Source: Pseudomonadota bacterium (GTDB taxonomy: Bacteria; Pseudomonadota; Gammaproteobacteria; Steroidobacterales; Steroidobacteraceae). Taken from it: a DNA stretch of 33,669 bases. A program made the translations under genes and the position numbers. This document shows positions 27,233-33,669 of this stretch, piece after piece. The notes beneath the pieces are model-generated. The model was not told where the DNA came from. It did not search any database and saw nothing but the letters and a program-made list of their open reading frames with translations. The stretch is taken from assembly GCA_021826035.1 (NCBI GenBank), contig JAKBBE010000022.1, positions 1-33,669 of the forward strand, given 5' to 3'. Numbering within the stretch: the stretch's first letter is position 1; every line of letters starts with the position of its first letter.

Positions 27233-28701
27233 ACCGCACCCCGGCGACCCGCCGCCTCACCCGCACCCTCGGCCTGACACTCGCCGGCGGCCTGCTGCCG
27301 CTGGCCGCGCTCGCCGCACTCCCGCAGGTCCAGTTCACGCCCCTGCATGCGGATGGCATTTACCGCCTCGGCCAGACGGTCGGCTGGACGGTGACGGTGC
27401 CTGCGGGCGCACCGAACCCGCGCGGCCGCTTCGCCTATACGGTCAAACGCAACGATCTGGATGTCGTCAAGACCGGGAGCTTCTCGCTCGCCTCCGGCCA
27501 CGCGACCCTGGCCCTGCGCTTCGATGCGCCGGCCATGCTCTACGTCACGGTCGACTACGAGCCGACCCCATCGGCGCTGTCGCGCGCGCAGTACCTCACG
27601 TTGAACAGGAGCCTGAAGGCGCTCCTGAGCCAAGGCGATCCGGCGCTGCAACGGCTGTTGGCCCACTACCCGCACTTTCAGCCGCTCGCCCCGCCGTTCC
27701 CGTTCGGCGCCTACGCCGAGCACCGTGTCGCCACACTCGGCGCGGCGGTCGCCCCGACGCAACTGCGCGCATCGCTGCCGCCGCCGCGCAACTTCGATGC
27801 CTTCTGGGCCCGCCAGCTCGCCGCGCTGCGACGCGTGCCGATGCACGTGAAGCTCACTCCTCTGCCGAGCGCCCAGGCCGGCGTGAAGCTGTTTCGCGTG
27901 CGCCTGAAGAGCCTCGGCTCCGACGTGCGCGGCTATTTGGCGATGCCGGCGCATGCCGGGCGCTTTCCGGCGCTCATCCTCTACCAGTGGGCCGGCGTCT
28001 ATCCTCTGCACAGCGCGTGGGCGACCAATCGTGCCGCCGAGGGCTGGCTGGTGTTCGACGTCGATTCACACGACATCCCGCCGAGCCGCGGGACCGGTGT
28101 GGCACAGAACTATCCGGACCTCGGGGTGCACAGCCCGCAAACGTCGTATTTTCTCGGGATGTATCTGCGCGACACGCGAGCGCTTCAGTACATCCGCCAC
28201 AACCGGTGGTGGAACGGCCAGACGCTGGTCCTCACGGGCACCAGCATGGGTGGACAACAGAGCCTCGCCACGGCCGGACTGAACCCCGGGAAGGAAACCG
28301 CGGTGATCGTCAATGAACCGTCGGGCGCGGACATGAACGGCCTGGCACACGGTCGCCGGCCGGGCTATCCGTTCTACGCAACGCAGGATCCCTCGGTGCT
28401 GCACACCGCGGCGTACTTCGACACGGTCAACTTCGCCCCGCACATCACCGCGCCGACCCTCATCGCCATGGGATTCATCGACACCACCGCGCCGCCGGCC
28501 GGACTGTGGACCGAGCTCGATGAGATCCCGGCAGCGAAGGAAGCGGTACCAATGATCGACTCGGCGCACAACAACATCACGCCCGACAAGCAGGAGGCGT
28601 GGCTGTCGCGTTCGGAGGAGCTGCTCGCGCAGCTCGCTCAGGGCGATCCGTTCGTGCCCAACCAGGCGCTCACCCGCCCGCAGACCGGCCGCGTACGCTG
28701 A
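27229..28701 (+). CDS. Acetyl-xylan esterase, CE7-like (AXE1 family) with N-terminal beta domain
   Basis: 490 residues, again starting in an ATGA overlap with the preceding gene. A signal peptide ends near residue 30 (AALAALP). Residues about 31-165 look like an immunoglobulin-type beta domain that classic CE7 enzymes of about 320 residues lack. The alpha/beta hydrolase core from about 175 resembles AXE1/cephalosporin-C deacetylases: NFDAFWARQLAAL, FPALILYQWAG, NRWWNGQTLVLTGTSMGGQQ with Ser339 (usual motif GxSQGG, here GTSMGG), GFIDTTAPPA with Asp418 and DSAHNN with His447. It would remove acetyl groups from xylan fragments. The family call is probable rather than certain because the oxyanion-side RGQ motif is not obvious. 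Confidence 0.8.
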   Translation: MNRTPATRRLTRTLGLTLAGGLLPLAALAALPQVQFTPLHADGIYRLGQTVGWTVTVPAGAPNPRGRFAYTVKRNDLDVVKTGSFSLASGHATLALRFDAPAMLYVTVDYEPTPSALSRAQYLTLNRSLKALLSQGDPALQRLLAHYPHFQPLAPPFPFGAYAEHRVATLGAAVAPTQLRASLPPPRNFDAFWARQLAALRRVPMHVKLTPLPSAQAGVKLFRVRLKSLGSDVRGYLAMPAHAGRFPALILYQWAGVYPLHSAWATNRAAEGWLVFDVDSHDIPPSRGTGVAQNYPDLGVHSPQTSYFLGMYLRDTRALQYIRHNRWWNGQTLVLTGTSMGGQQSLATAGLNPGKETAVIVNEPSGADMNGLAHGRRPGYPFYATQDPSVLHTAAYFDTVNFAPHITAPTLIAMGFIDTTAPPAGLWTELDEIPAAKEAVPMIDSAHNNITPDKQEAWLSRSEELLAQLAQGDPFVPNQALTRPQTGRVR

Positions 28702-28717
28702 GGTGCGGCGCGGCGCC

Positions 28718-29743
28718 TCAGCGCACCAGCGCCGCGCCGCCGCGCAGCAGCGCTTCGAGTTCCTCGGCCGTGGCCTGGTTGAAGTCCGTGCCGAGCGAGT
28801 GCTTCAAACTCGCGGCGGCCGCTGCGAACTCGAGGGCGTGCTGCGGATCGAAGCCGCCGCGCACGCCGTAGAGCAGGCCGGCGGCAAAGGCATCGCCACT
28901 GCCGATCCGCTCCACGATGCCGCGCAGTTCATGCGTGCGGGAGCGAAAATCCCCGTCCCGCGTCACACAGGCGGCCGACAGCGTCTGCTCGTCCGGGCCG
29001 CGCTCGAGCCGAAAGGTGCACGCCACCTGGCGCAAGTGCGCAAAGCGCTCGAACGCCGCGCGGGCGGTGCGCGCGTACGAATCCGCATCACTCGCCGTCG
29101 GCGCCGACTGCCCGAGCATCAACGCCAGGTCGAACTCGCTGGCAAAGAGCACCTCGGCGTGCGCGGCGATGCCCGCGAGCCGCGTGCCGGCCTGCGCGGC
29201 ACGGCCCTGCCAGAGCGAGGGGCGGTAGTTGCAATCAAAGGACACTCCCAGTCCCCGGTCACGCGCGGCGCGGACCGCCGCGAGCAGCGCCTCGCCAGCC
29301 GCAGGACCGAGTGCTGCCGTGATGCCCGACACGTGCAGCCAGGCGCACCCCTCGAGCAACGTCGCCCAAGGCAGCTTGACGTCCAACGCGCGGCAGAAGG
29401 CCGAATCCTCGCGGTCGTACACCACCCGCGCCGGGCGCGCACCCGCGCCGCGCTCGAGGAAATACAGGCCCATGCGGCCCGCAGCACGGCGCACCGCGGT
29501 CGTATCCACCGCATGGCGGCGCAGCTCCGCCAGCGCTCGCTCACCGAGCGGGTTGTCCGGCAACACCGTGATCATCGCGCTCGGGGCCCCGAGGTGGGCC
29601 AGCCCGATCGCCACGTTCGCCTCCGCACCGCCGACGTAAACGCGCAGCTCATCGGCCTCGCTCAGGCGCTCCCCGCGCGCCGCCGCGAGCCGCAGCAGCA
29701 TCTCCCCGAAACACGCGATCCGGCCCGGCTCACGCAGGGTCAA
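28718..29743 (-). CDS. kdgK: 2-keto-3-deoxygluconate kinase (PfkB family)
   Basis: 341 residues if the TTG at 29743 is the start; GGGGCGG lies just upstream and the family fold begins a few residues later (REPGRIACFGEMLLRL). The frame stays open for 122 more codons but with no recognisable sequence, so the longer form is unlikely. KdgK phosphorylates KDG to KDPG. Marks are VYVGGAEANVAIGLAHLG at about 36-52 (substrate site), SFDCNYRPSLW, and ERIGSGDAFAAGLLYG with catalytic base Asp284. It completes glucuronate catabolism from ManD. It is convergent with the esterase operon, only 16 bases from its end, and no copy of the 14-mer operator was found upstream. Confidence 0.92.
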   Translation of the reverse strand: MTLREPGRIACFGEMLLRLAAARGERLSEADELRVYVGGAEANVAIGLAHLGAPSAMITVLPDNPLGERALAELRRHAVDTTAVRRAAGRMGLYFLERGAGARPARVVYDREDSAFCRALDVKLPWATLLEGCAWLHVSGITAALGPAAGEALLAAVRAARDRGLGVSFDCNYRPSLWQGRAAQAGTRLAGIAAHAEVLFASEFDLALMLGQSAPTASDADSYARTARAAFERFAHLRQVACTFRLERGPDEQTLSAACVTRDGDFRSRTHELRGIVERIGSGDAFAAGLLYGVRGGFDPQHALEFAAAAASLKHSLGTDFNQATAEELEALLRGGAALVR

Positions 29744-30128
29744 GACGCCGCCCCGAGCTGCGCAGGCAAGCGTTTGGTCAGCGAACCGATCACCTGCACG
29801 CGCATGTTCTTCTGAATCCTCTCGGTGAGAGGACCGAGGATACCGCGCCGTTTCCCCGCAAGGTAGGGACCGGCTCCCGGCCGGTGCGGACCACCTCATG
29901 CTCGAACCTCGCGCGCCACACGTCCCGGCGGCTCTTAGGCCGCCCATGCAGGGCACGTAGCGTGTGGGCCCGCGCCCCGCGCGCACGGCTTCACGGTCCG
30001 CTCCCCTGCAATTGAGCACCTGAAGTTCACTGACAGGTACAGCGGCTCGGGCGACTCTATGGTCAACGGACGCGTGCGTATCATGCCTTCGGTCTTCGTG
30101 CGTGATCACCCTCGCGGCGGCGCTCGGG
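29744..30128. other. Intergenic stretch upstream of kdgK
   Basis: About 385 bases between kdgK and the end of the cupin gene, both minus strand. No gene is recognised. It holds two mutually exclusive small hairpins at 29818-29838 (CCTCTC/GAGAGG and CTCGGT/ACCGAG sharing bases). The kdgK promoter is probably here, but I cannot point to a clear -35/-10 pair. Confidence 0.4.
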
Positions 30129-31148
30129 TCACCCGCCTCGCATCAAGCGCATGATGCGCGCCCGCAGGTGGCCGTAATTGTCCGGCTTCAGCGGTCCGAG
30201 CAGCCCGTGTTGCGCCGCGGGCAGATGGCGCAGCGGATGGCCTTCCGTGCGGAACACGAAGTGATCGAAGAACGCCCGCCACGCCTGCCGCTCGGCCGGC
30301 GGACGTTCGGCGATGCTGATCATCGCCAGCAGCAGGCTGGTGTAGGGCGCATCCGGGCCGGCGCTGAAGGCGTCCCACCAATGGTTGACCATGACGTTGA
30401 ACGGCGCCACCGCCTCGACCTGATGCCACCACAGCTTCGGCAGGTACAGCGCATCCCCGGGCTCGAGCTCGGCCACCAGCGCCTCGGCGCGGATCTCCTC
30501 GAAACGCGGAAAGCGCTGCGGGTCGGCGCCGTCCGCCGAGGCCGCCAGGCTCACCGGCGGACCGGCCATGGTGTGATCGATGGGCCCCATGTAGAGCCGA
30601 CCGATCTGCTCCGGAGCGAACAGCGTGAAGCGGCGCTTGCCGGCCACCACACAGGCGAGATTGTCGAAGGTGTCGTAGTGGCTCGAGACGTTGGAGCGGT
30701 GCCCGATCCAGATGCGCGCACCGGCGCTCTGTGGCAGCAGCGGCGTGGGATTGGCCGCCATGAATCCCGGCATGCACTGCGGAACCGGTACCGATCCGAC
30801 GTAGAGCGTCGCGCTCTCAGGACGCTCGAGCGTCTCGATCATCTGCCCGATGGCATCGAGAAACCTCATCGGTCGCCGCTCGAAGTTGAATCCCTTCAGA
30901 TCCGCGGTGTAGTAGTACTTGCCGGCGATCGCCGGATCGCCGACGAACGCCTCGACCTGCAGTCCGGTATCAAAAGTCGCCAAATACTGCTGCAGCTGCC
31001 GCGGCGAGAGGCGGGCGGCCTGCACGGCCGGCCACGCATCGATGAGTCCGCGCAGCACGACGGGCTGGCACGGTTGGAGAATGTCGCGATGGAACTGCTC
31101 CGGTCCGCTCAGCTCGCGGCCGTCGATCTCCCTCGGGGCGCGTGCCAT
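30129..31148 (-). CDS. Cupin-like (JmjC/Cupin_8) Fe(II)/2-oxoglutarate-type dioxygenase
   Basis: 339 residues. The Cupin_8/JmjC-like fold is indicated by QPVVLRGLIDAWPA near the N-terminus and WIGHRSNVSSHYDTFDNLAC with His157 and Asp159. KRRFTLFAPEQIGRLYMGPI follows, then LEPGDALYLPKLWWHQV with His242. These give the HxD...H iron triad of 2-oxoglutarate-dependent hydroxylases. Relatives hydroxylate amino-acid side chains in proteins or peptides, but many in this subgroup are uncharacterised. It is the last gene of the TonB receptor-halogenase-SapC-cupin set, 27 bases after sapC, which is a recurrent grouping next to carbohydrate TonB receptors. No signal peptide is seen, so it acts in the cytoplasm. 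The substrate is unknown. Confidence 0.88.
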   Translation of the reverse strand: MARAPREIDGRELSGPEQFHRDILQPCQPVVLRGLIDAWPAVQAARLSPRQLQQYLATFDTGLQVEAFVGDPAIAGKYYYTADLKGFNFERRPMRFLDAIGQMIETLERPESATLYVGSVPVPQCMPGFMAANPTPLLPQSAGARIWIGHRSNVSSHYDTFDNLACVVAGKRRFTLFAPEQIGRLYMGPIDHTMAGPPVSLAASADGADPQRFPRFEEIRAEALVAELEPGDALYLPKLWWHQVEAVAPFNVMVNHWWDAFSAGPDAPYTSLLLAMISIAERPPAERQAWRAFFDHFVFRTEGHPLRHLPAAQHGLLGPLKPDNYGHLRARIMRLMRGG

Positions 31149-31175
31149 GCGAAATCCCTCGACTCGGCCGCGCGC

Positions 31176-31913
31176 TCAGCGCGCCGCGGCGTCGGGTGCG
31201 GCGGCCAGCCCCGCGGTGTGCTCGAGCAGACGCGCGTTCTTCACTCGCGCCATCTCGCGCACCTGTTTCAGCGAGGCGATCATGAGCTGGATCAGCGTCA
31301 GGTAGCCACGCCGGAACAGCTCGACCACCACCGCATCGGGCAGCCTCGCGAGCGTGTCCTGATTGATGGTGTAGAGGCCCTCACACTGGCGCAGTGTGCC
31401 GTCCTCGAATTCCACCTCGATGTCGATCGGCTCGATCAACTCGAGCTCGAGCAGACGGGTGATGAAGATCCGGGTGCGCTCGATGCCGGGCACCAGGTCC
31501 TGAAAGGCCCAGATGATGCTCTGCAGGTAGCGGCTCGGCTCGCCCTGTGCACTGAACAGCGGCTTGCCCTCGCCGACGGCGACCCGCGGGTGATCCAGGT
31601 CGACGGCGAGCCCCGGGCCCTGGGCGTAAAAGGGCTCGCGCTGCAGGCTGAGCGGTCGGTAGAACTGCGCGTCGCGCTGCCAGTCGTGAAGGAACTGATT
31701 CTCTCCCGCGACGAACCCAAGCATCGCACCGCAGAAGAACTGGCCGGTCTGCGCCTCTTTGCCGAACAGGATCGGATAGTGCACCAGCAGATGCGGGAAT
31801 TCATTGACGATCACCTGCACGAAGTGCCGGTTGTCGCCATAGGCGGCCGAGGCGCGCGCGTCGATCTTCAGTTCGCGGTGCGCTTCTTTGCTGAGCGGTA
31901 CGATGTTCGTCAT
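31176..31913 (-). CDS. SapC-family protein
   Basis: 245 residues matching the SapC family: an N-terminal IVPLSKEAHRELKI, NEFPHLLVHYPILFGKEAQT, FCGAMLGFVAGENQFL and the C-terminal YTINQDTLARLPDAVVVELF. SapC was named from the Campylobacter S-layer protein cluster; its biochemical role is not known. In Proteobacteria it is commonly found beside TonB receptors and tryptophan-halogenase genes, as here. There is no signal peptide or membrane segment, so a cytoplasmic accessory role is inferred. It begins 11 bases after the halogenase stop and is clearly in the same operon. Confidence 0.9.
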   Translation of the reverse strand: MTNIVPLSKEAHRELKIDARASAAYGDNRHFVQVIVNEFPHLLVHYPILFGKEAQTGQFFCGAMLGFVAGENQFLHDWQRDAQFYRPLSLQREPFYAQGPGLAVDLDHPRVAVGEGKPLFSAQGEPSRYLQSIIWAFQDLVPGIERTRIFITRLLELELIEPIDIEVEFEDGTLRQCEGLYTINQDTLARLPDAVVVELFRRGYLTLIQLMIASLKQVREMARVKNARLLEHTAGLAAAPDAAAR

Positions 31914-31924
31914 GGCGGCGGCAA

Positions 31925-33472
31925 TCAGATCGGCTGCAGGCCGTATTGGTGAATCTTATTCAAAAGCTCGCGGTTCGTCGGCAGCCGCATGCTCAGCTCG
32001 CCGATCATCTTCTCATTATCCTGCACGCAGCGCCGCGCGGTCGCAGCGGTATCGATGGTCTCCTCGGCAGCCACTTCGGTCTTGAACCCCATGCCGTAGA
32101 GCACGTACTGGTAGCTCGCCGCCGGGAATACCTCCTCCAGCCGATCGAACTCATCATAGAACCACGGCGACTGGTAGCGCCAGAGCGTCAAGAGTTCCCG
32201 CAGCCGCTCCGGCACGGTCGCCGGATCGCAGTTGTCGCGCCAGAATGCGGTGTCGGTGCGCCGGGTCAGCACATAGTGCAGCTTGAGAAAATCGATGATG
32301 CGGCCCCAGCGATACATCGTGGTCTCGTTGAACCGCTTGGCCACGAGATCCATGACCTCGTGGCAGGCCGGCAGCTGCTCGGCGAGCAGCTTCGCCGACA
32401 GCTCCACCAGCACGATGGCCGAGGACTCGAGCGGCTCGAGGAAGCCGCTCGAGAGGCCCACGGCCACGCAATTGTTCTTCCAAAATGTCTCGCGGTGTCC
32501 GGCATGGATCGGGATCTTGCGCACCGGCAGATCGCGGTGCCGAGGCCCGATGTAGCGCAGCAGCGTCTCGCGCGCGGCCTCCTCGCTGGTATGGCGGCTC
32601 GAGTACGCGTAGCCGACCCCGCGGCGCGTCGGCAGACAGATATCCCAGGTCCAGCCGGCCTCGTGGGCCGTGGAGATGGTCTGCGAGGCGAGCGGTGCAT
32701 CGGGAGATTCGTACGGCACCTGCACCGCGAGCGCCGTATCGCAGAAGAGAACATCGCCGCACTCGCGAAAGCCGACCCCTAGGGTCTTGCCGATCAGAAG
32801 TGCCGAAAAGCCCGTGCAGTCGATGAACAGGTCACCCTCGATCTGTCCGGCCTGGCGGGTGATCAGGCTTTCGATGTTGCCGGATTCACTTTGCCGCACC
32901 GACTCGACATCGGCCAGCACGTGACGGACACCGAGCGTCTCGCTGCAATGCCGTGCGAGAAACACGCCCAATTTGCCGGCATCGAGATGGTAGGCGTAAT
33001 TGGCCGGCGCCCGATACTCGCCGTGCGCAATGGTCTTTGGCGCAAGCCCGGCATCGCACAGCCGGCCTTGCGGAGTCACGAAATCACAAAAGCTGACGGG
33101 GCCGCCGGCCTGTAGCCAGTGCGGCACGAGGTTCACCCGACTGAAGCCCTGAGGAACCATGAGGGGGTGGTAGTAGGCATCGTCGGCCTCACCGGTGGTC
33201 CAGCCGACGAACTTCGCCCCCTGCTTGAACGCCGCATCGCATTCGCGAAACAGCGCGGTCTCCGAGACGCCCATCCGCTCCAGCGTCGAGCGCATCGTCG
33301 GCCACGTGCCCTCCCCCACGCCGATCGTCCGGATTTCCGGAGATTCGATCAGCGTGATCGAAAGGCCGCCCGCCTTCATCCGAGCTTGATGGCGGGCGGC
33401 GATGATGCCTGCGGTGAGCCAGCCGGCGGTTCCTCCGCCGACGATGACGACCGCCTTGACAGGCTTGTTCAC
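31925..33472 (-). CDS. Flavin-dependent tryptophan halogenase family protein
   Basis: 515 residues from a GTG at 33472 that directly abuts the TAG stop of the TonB receptor, so translation is likely reinitiated from it. GGGTAGW lies at 12-18. FKQGAKFVGW carries candidate catalytic Lys83. The WxWxIP equivalent is WTWDIC at 274-279, with Cys instead of Pro, and GLSSGFLEPLESS carries the conserved Glu. It is closer by eye to the left-hand halogenase at 4040-5596 than to the one at 2483-4030. Relatives accept indoles in vitro and often prefer bromide, by recall. The operon setting suggests the product serves the receptor or its ligand, but no substrate is visible. Confidence 0.92.
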   Translation of the reverse strand: MNKPVKAVVIVGGGTAGWLTAGIIAARHQARMKAGGLSITLIESPEIRTIGVGEGTWPTMRSTLERMGVSETALFRECDAAFKQGAKFVGWTTGEADDAYYHPLMVPQGFSRVNLVPHWLQAGGPVSFCDFVTPQGRLCDAGLAPKTIAHGEYRAPANYAYHLDAGKLGVFLARHCSETLGVRHVLADVESVRQSESGNIESLITRQAGQIEGDLFIDCTGFSALLIGKTLGVGFRECGDVLFCDTALAVQVPYESPDAPLASQTISTAHEAGWTWDICLPTRRGVGYAYSSRHTSEEAARETLLRYIGPRHRDLPVRKIPIHAGHRETFWKNNCVAVGLSSGFLEPLESSAIVLVELSAKLLAEQLPACHEVMDLVAKRFNETTMYRWGRIIDFLKLHYVLTRRTDTAFWRDNCDPATVPERLRELLTLWRYQSPWFYDEFDRLEEVFPAASYQYVLYGMGFKTEVAAEETIDTAATARRCVQDNEKMIGELSMRLPTNRELLNKIHQYGLQPI

Positions 33473-33669
33473 CTAGAAGCTGGCGCGCATTCCAATGGTA
33501 TACGAACGGCCGTAGTCTACCAGATTGAGCGTCTGGTTCTTAAACCGGCCATAGGTGTGGTACACCGAATCGGTCAGGTTCAGCGCCTCGAAATACGCAG
33601 TCAGATGCTTATTGATCGCGTAATTCGTGCTGAAGTCCACTTCCGTATTCGACGCCAGATACACCGGCT
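33473..33669 (-). CDS. TonB-dependent receptor, C-terminal end (partial)
   Basis: The frame enters from the right edge and ends at TAG 33473-33475. The visible 64 or so residues are a beta-barrel end: NTEVDFSTNYAINKHLTAYF, EALNLTDSVYHTYGRFKNQT, then YGRSYTIGMRASF with terminal Phe. EALNLTDS is the usual near-terminal motif of TonB receptors. It heads the second halogenase-SapC-cupin operon. Its promoter, and any operator, lie outside the window. Confidence 0.88.
   Translation of the reverse strand, partial: PVYLASNTEVDFSTNYAINKHLTAYFEALNLTDSVYHTYGRFKNQTLNLVDYGRSYTIGMRASF

Noticed and set aside
28546..28559. Operator-like AGCGGTACCA inside the CE7-like gene
   Set aside because: Only one half-site matches and it lies deep in coding sequence.
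29775..29788. TGGTCAGCGAACCG upstream of kdgK as a further operator
   Set aside because: Arms are out of register with the consensus centre and symmetry is poor.
29744..30109. N-terminal extension of kdgK to an ATG at 30109
   Set aside because: The 122 extra residues have no PfkB similarity and would make the kinase far longer than the family; a TTG at 29743 with a ribosome-binding site fits better.
30102..31952. Plus-strand open frame of 616 codons opposite the cupin and SapC genes
   Set aside because: Spans two real genes and their gap, with basic low-complexity translation; antisense artefact.
1..33669. tRNA, rRNA, CRISPR arrays or riboswitches
   Set aside because: No cloverleaf, regularly spaced repeat or known aptamer pattern was seen on reading both strands; a covariance-model scan would be decisive.

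Overview
The window looks like a carbohydrate-utilisation locus for glucuronoxylan on a high-G+C Gram-negative chromosome. TonB-dependent receptors with terminal Phe, LacI-type palindromic operators and a GH67/GH3/CE15/UxaC/UxuB gene set resemble the xylan loci of Xanthomonadales-type Gammaproteobacteria. This placement is by gene content only; Caulobacter-like Alphaproteobacteria share many of the families.

Layout. Positions 1-481 hold remnants of two insertion sequences (ISL3 and IS3 type). Positions 555-8665 are a minus-strand operon: TonB receptor, two flavin-dependent tryptophan-halogenase-like proteins, and a TPR-sulfotransferase fusion. This block is visibly poorer in G+C than the rest. 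A divergent LysR regulator follows (8897-9886). Positions 9835-30109 are the glucuronoxylan block: fructuronate reductase, alpha-glucuronidase GH67, glucuronate isomerase, an unassigned secreted TIM-barrel-like protein, mannonate dehydratase, a hexuronate MFS permease, beta-xylosidase GH3, xylulokinase, a three-gene esterase operon (SGNH lipoprotein, CE15 glucuronoyl esterase, CE7-like acetyl esterase) and KDG kinase. Positions 30129-33669 are a second TonB receptor (partial)-halogenase-SapC-cupin operon.

How it fits together. Decorated xylo-oligosaccharides would be imported by a TonB receptor, de-esterified by the three esterases, stripped of (methyl)glucuronate by GH67 and cut to xylose by GH3. 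Glucuronate would go through UxaC, UxuB, ManD and KdgK to KDPG, and xylulose through XylB to xylulose 5-phosphate. No endoxylanase, xylose isomerase, KDPG aldolase or LacI regulator is in the window.

The strongest non-gene signal is a 14-bp palindrome, consensus close to TGGTAGCGNTACCA. It occurs at every divergent promoter of the xylan block and, as a tandem pair, upstream of the left TonB-halogenase operon. In most cases the outer half-site plus the next T forms a TACCAT-like -10 hexamer. This would place the TonB-halogenase-sulfotransferase operon in the xylan regulon. The least explained parts are the two halogenase modules flanking the xylan genes and the 648-residue secreted protein at 15179-17125.
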